DNA of 7,835 nt, from positions 1 to 7,835 of the forward strand of contig OMQS01000008.1 in assembly GCA_900313295.1 (NCBI GenBank), in the 5' to 3' direction. Shown here piece by piece: positions 5,914-7,835 of the stretch. The DNA comes from an uncultured Eubacteriales bacterium (lineage in GTDB: Bacteria; Bacillota; Clostridia; Oscillospirales; Oscillospiraceae). The notes beneath the pieces were generated by a model. It ran no database searches. It saw nothing but the letters and a program-made list of their open reading frames with translations, and was not told the DNA's origin. Each line of letters opens with the position of its first letter. The stretch's first letter is position 1. The position numbers and the translations under genes are program-made.

Positions 5914-7835
5914 TCAACTCCGCGGTAAAACAGCCCCCGCGTGAAGTCGGCGGGCGCGTAGTCGCCCTGCCCCCGATAGCGCCGCAGGACGGCCAGGCAT
6001 TCCTCCGCTGTTTCCGTGGTGAACCGGAGCCTTGCCCAGCGCAGGCCGCATTTTTGCCACTCAGGCTTGTCCGCCAGAAACAGGGTCTTGCTGTTCTGGA
6101 TCTCGCTGCGGCAGCCGTGACCGCACAGAACGGGGAACGCCGCCCCCGTGCGGTCGGTGAGCACGCCGCCGGCTCCGCGGCCGCATTGACCGGCGCAGCG
6201 GAGGGGGCAGTTCTCCGTGATCATCAGCGGCAGGCGTCCGTAGACCACCGCCTCGCAGGGGAGATATTTCCGCAGGTCGCGGATCTGCTGGTGCCGCAGC
6301 TCTGCGGACACCGTGGCGCTTTGCAGCCCCAGCTCCCGCAAAAAGAGCAGGGAGCGGCTGTTGAACACATTCATGCCCAGATCGCCCCGCATCTCCGGCC
6401 CAAGCCCCTCCACTATGGGCAAATGCCCCAGATTGCTCACCGCCACGGCTGCCAGCTGCGGGTGCGCCTGCAAAATGCGGCGAAATTCCCCTTCGTCCTC
6501 CGTGCGGAAAATGCGGGGCAGCACGGCGCAGAGCTTCGTGCAGCCGGCGTATTCGTCCAAGTCCACTTCGTCCAGAAGGGACAGGGGGAGGTAGAGATAC
6601 GCCACGCTCTGCGCCAGCTCCCGCGTCAGCTGATGGGCGTAGGTCACGGAGGCCGTCAGGGCGGGGGCGCCCGTGTAAGCTTCGTCCGTTTCCGGCAGAG
6701 CCGGCGTGGGGAAGACGCGGCGCTCCGGCGGGCAGGTCAGCAGCGCCCGCAGACCCTCCAGCGCCTCCCGCCGCAGGGCGTTGATGCTGCCGGCGGAGAG
6801 CATGAGCCCGTCCTCCAGCGAGATGTCCGCTGAGCGGCACACGAAGGCGGTACCGCCGGTTTTTTGCAGGCGGGCGTGCAGCTCCTCCGGAGTGAGGGAG
6901 CGGTTTCTGGCCGCCTCGGGCACGGCGCCCGACACGGTTATGCTGCGTCCGTCCGCCAGCGCGGCGGTGAGCCTCGACGGCTCGCCCGCAGCCACGCGGC
7001 AGGTGAAGTCTACGGCGAGAGGGCGGTTTTCCGCCCCGTTTTCATAGCTCTTGCGCACTTGCGCGAACCAGTCCTCCGGCCAGCGGGCGTTCTCCGGCCG
7101 CATGCCGAACATCTGCGCGCCCCGCCGCCCCAACCAGTAGCCGTCCGTGAAGCCGGAGCGGGAGAAAGCCTTTTCCAGCTGCGCCTGCTCCTGCCCGTTG
7201 GGGGGGCGCTTTTCGTCCAGCAGACGGCGATAGATCCCCGTCACCGCCGCCACATATTCCGGCCGCTTCATGCGGCCTTCCAATTTGACGCACGCCACGC
7301 CCATCTGCTCCATTTGGCCGAGATATCGGGCGAGGTTGTTGTCCTTCAGGCTCAAAAGAAAGCCCGTTTTTTCCCCGATGGAATAGGGCAGGCGGCAGGG
7401 CTGGGCGCAGGTGCCCCGATTGCCGCTGCGGCCGCCGATCATGGCGCTCATGGCGCACTGGCCGGAATAGCACATGCATAGCGCCCCGTGGGCGAAGACC
7501 TCCACCTCCGCGCCGCAGGAGCGGCAGATGATGTCCGTGTCGCGGGCGGAAAGCTCTCTGGCCAGCACCACACGCTCCATGCCCAGCTCCGCTGCCAGCT
7601 TCGCCCCCGACAGAGTGTGCAGGCTCATCTGCGTGCTGGCGTGAAGGGGCTGGTCGGGAGCCACGAGCCTTGCCAGCTGCCAAAGACCCCAGTCCTGCAC
7701 CAGCACGGCGTCCACGCCCCACGCGCTGGCCTTGCGCAGCGCCTCCGCCGCCTCGGGCAGCTCCCGATCCGTCAGGAGGGTGTTGAGGGTAAGGTAGACC
7801 CTGACCCCGTGGAGATGGCAGTAGGCCACGGCGTC
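5910..7835 (-). CDS. U32 family protein with DUF3656 domain (RlhA-like, probable RNA hydroxylase), 5' end outside window
   Basis: U32 proteins were named peptidases, but bacterial members RlhA and TrhP add hydroxyl groups to 23S rRNA or tRNA pyrimidines. The frame is open at base 7835 and shows 641 residues; perhaps 40-60 N-terminal residues are missing (the visible part begins in the AYxHxxGVxVYLTLNT strand). Counting from the first visible codon, the exact U32 signature EVFAHGALCMCYSGQCAMS lies at 112-130, followed by GNRGTCAQPCRLPY and VKLEGRMKRPEY (about 183-194). The DUF3656 domain covers about 270-362 (ARNRSLTPEELHARLQKTGG, SAGSINALRREALEGL). A C-terminal barrel-like half ends with clustered cysteines (ENCPLRCAGQC; LCGHGC). 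U32 plus DUF3656 is the RlhA layout rather than the shorter TrhP. Known relatives bind [4Fe-4S]; the target RNA here is inferred, not shown. It is followed by the dut promoter region and may be a separate transcription unit. Confidence 0.9.
   Translation of the reverse strand, partial: DAVAYCHLHGVRVYLTLNTLLTDRELPEAAEALRKASAWGVDAVLVQDWGLWQLARLVAPDQPLHASTQMSLHTLSGAKLAAELGMERVVLARELSARDTDIICRSCGAEVEVFAHGALCMCYSGQCAMSAMIGGRSGNRGTCAQPCRLPYSIGEKTGFLLSLKDNNLARYLGQMEQMGVACVKLEGRMKRPEYVAAVTGIYRRLLDEKRPPNGQEQAQLEKAFSRSGFTDGYWLGRRGAQMFGMRPENARWPEDWFAQVRKSYENGAENRPLAVDFTCRVAAGEPSRLTAALADGRSITVSGAVPEAARNRSLTPEELHARLQKTGGTAFVCRSADISLEDGLMLSAGSINALRREALEGLRALLTCPPERRVFPTPALPETDEAYTGAPALTASVTYAHQLTRELAQSVAYLYLPLSLLDEVDLDEYAGCTKLCAVLPRIFRTEDEGEFRRILQAHPQLAAVAVSNLGHLPIVEGLGPEMRGDLGMNVFNSRSLLFLRELGLQSATVSAELRHQQIRDLRKYLPCEAVVYGRLPLMITENCPLRCAGQCGRGAGGVLTDRTGAAFPVLCGHGCRSEIQNSKTLFLADKPEWQKCGLRWARLRFTTETAEECLAVLRRYRGQGDYAPADFTRGLFYRGVD

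Noticed and set aside
4196..5944. A 582-codon plus-strand open frame opposite mreC, maf and dut.
   Set aside because: It crosses three well-supported minus-strand genes, its translation resembles no family, and no ribosome binding site supports it.
1..7835. Mobile element, phage, CRISPR, toxin-antitoxin or defence system.
   Set aside because: No transposase, integrase, direct-repeat array, terminal inverted repeats or defence domains; all genes are intact housekeeping or metabolic families in one orientation.

Overview
This 7.8 kb window is a compact stretch of bacterial chromosome with every gene on the minus strand, so the genes are read from right to left. It is GC-rich, has strong AAGGAG-type ribosome binding sites and very short gaps, and carries dut, maf, mreC, mreD and a class B PBP2 next to a U32 protein with a DUF3656 domain. 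Together these suggest a high-GC anaerobic Firmicute of the Clostridia, probably in the Oscillospiraceae/Ruminococcaceae range. That placement is inferred from gene content and style; no rRNA or species-specific marker is present.

Layout in transcription order: (1) a large U32-family protein (C-terminal 641 residues visible, start beyond base 7835), likely an RNA-hydroxylase-type enzyme rather than a protease; (2) a 61-bp AT-rich spacer (5849-5909, about 25% GC) holding the only credible promoter in the window and a small inverted repeat; (3) dut, dUTPase; (4) maf, a nucleoside-triphosphate pyrophosphatase; (5) mreC and (6) mreD, the membrane scaffold of the rod-shape (elongasome) complex; (7) mrdA/PBP2, the elongasome transpeptidase; (8) a GH13 alpha-amylase-type enzyme (452 N-terminal residues visible, end beyond base 1). 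Gaps inside the dut-to-amylase run are 6, 4, 10, 35 and 33 bp with no terminator, so all six genes probably form one operon.

The operon joins nucleotide-pool cleaning (Dut, Maf) to lateral wall synthesis (MreC, MreD, PBP2) and ends with a cytoplasmic maltodextrin-degrading enzyme. Relative to the Bacillus maf-radC-mreB-mreC-mreD-minCD arrangement, radC and mreB are absent between maf and mreC and minCD is absent downstream.

The window has no tRNA, rRNA, CRISPR array, insertion sequence or phage gene, and no gene-free stretch over 61 bp. I see no undescribed system. The observations worth a second look are the gene order, a perfect 11-bp hairpin early in the amylase coding sequence, the promoter/inverted-repeat region before dut, and the cysteine-rich C-terminus of the U32 protein.
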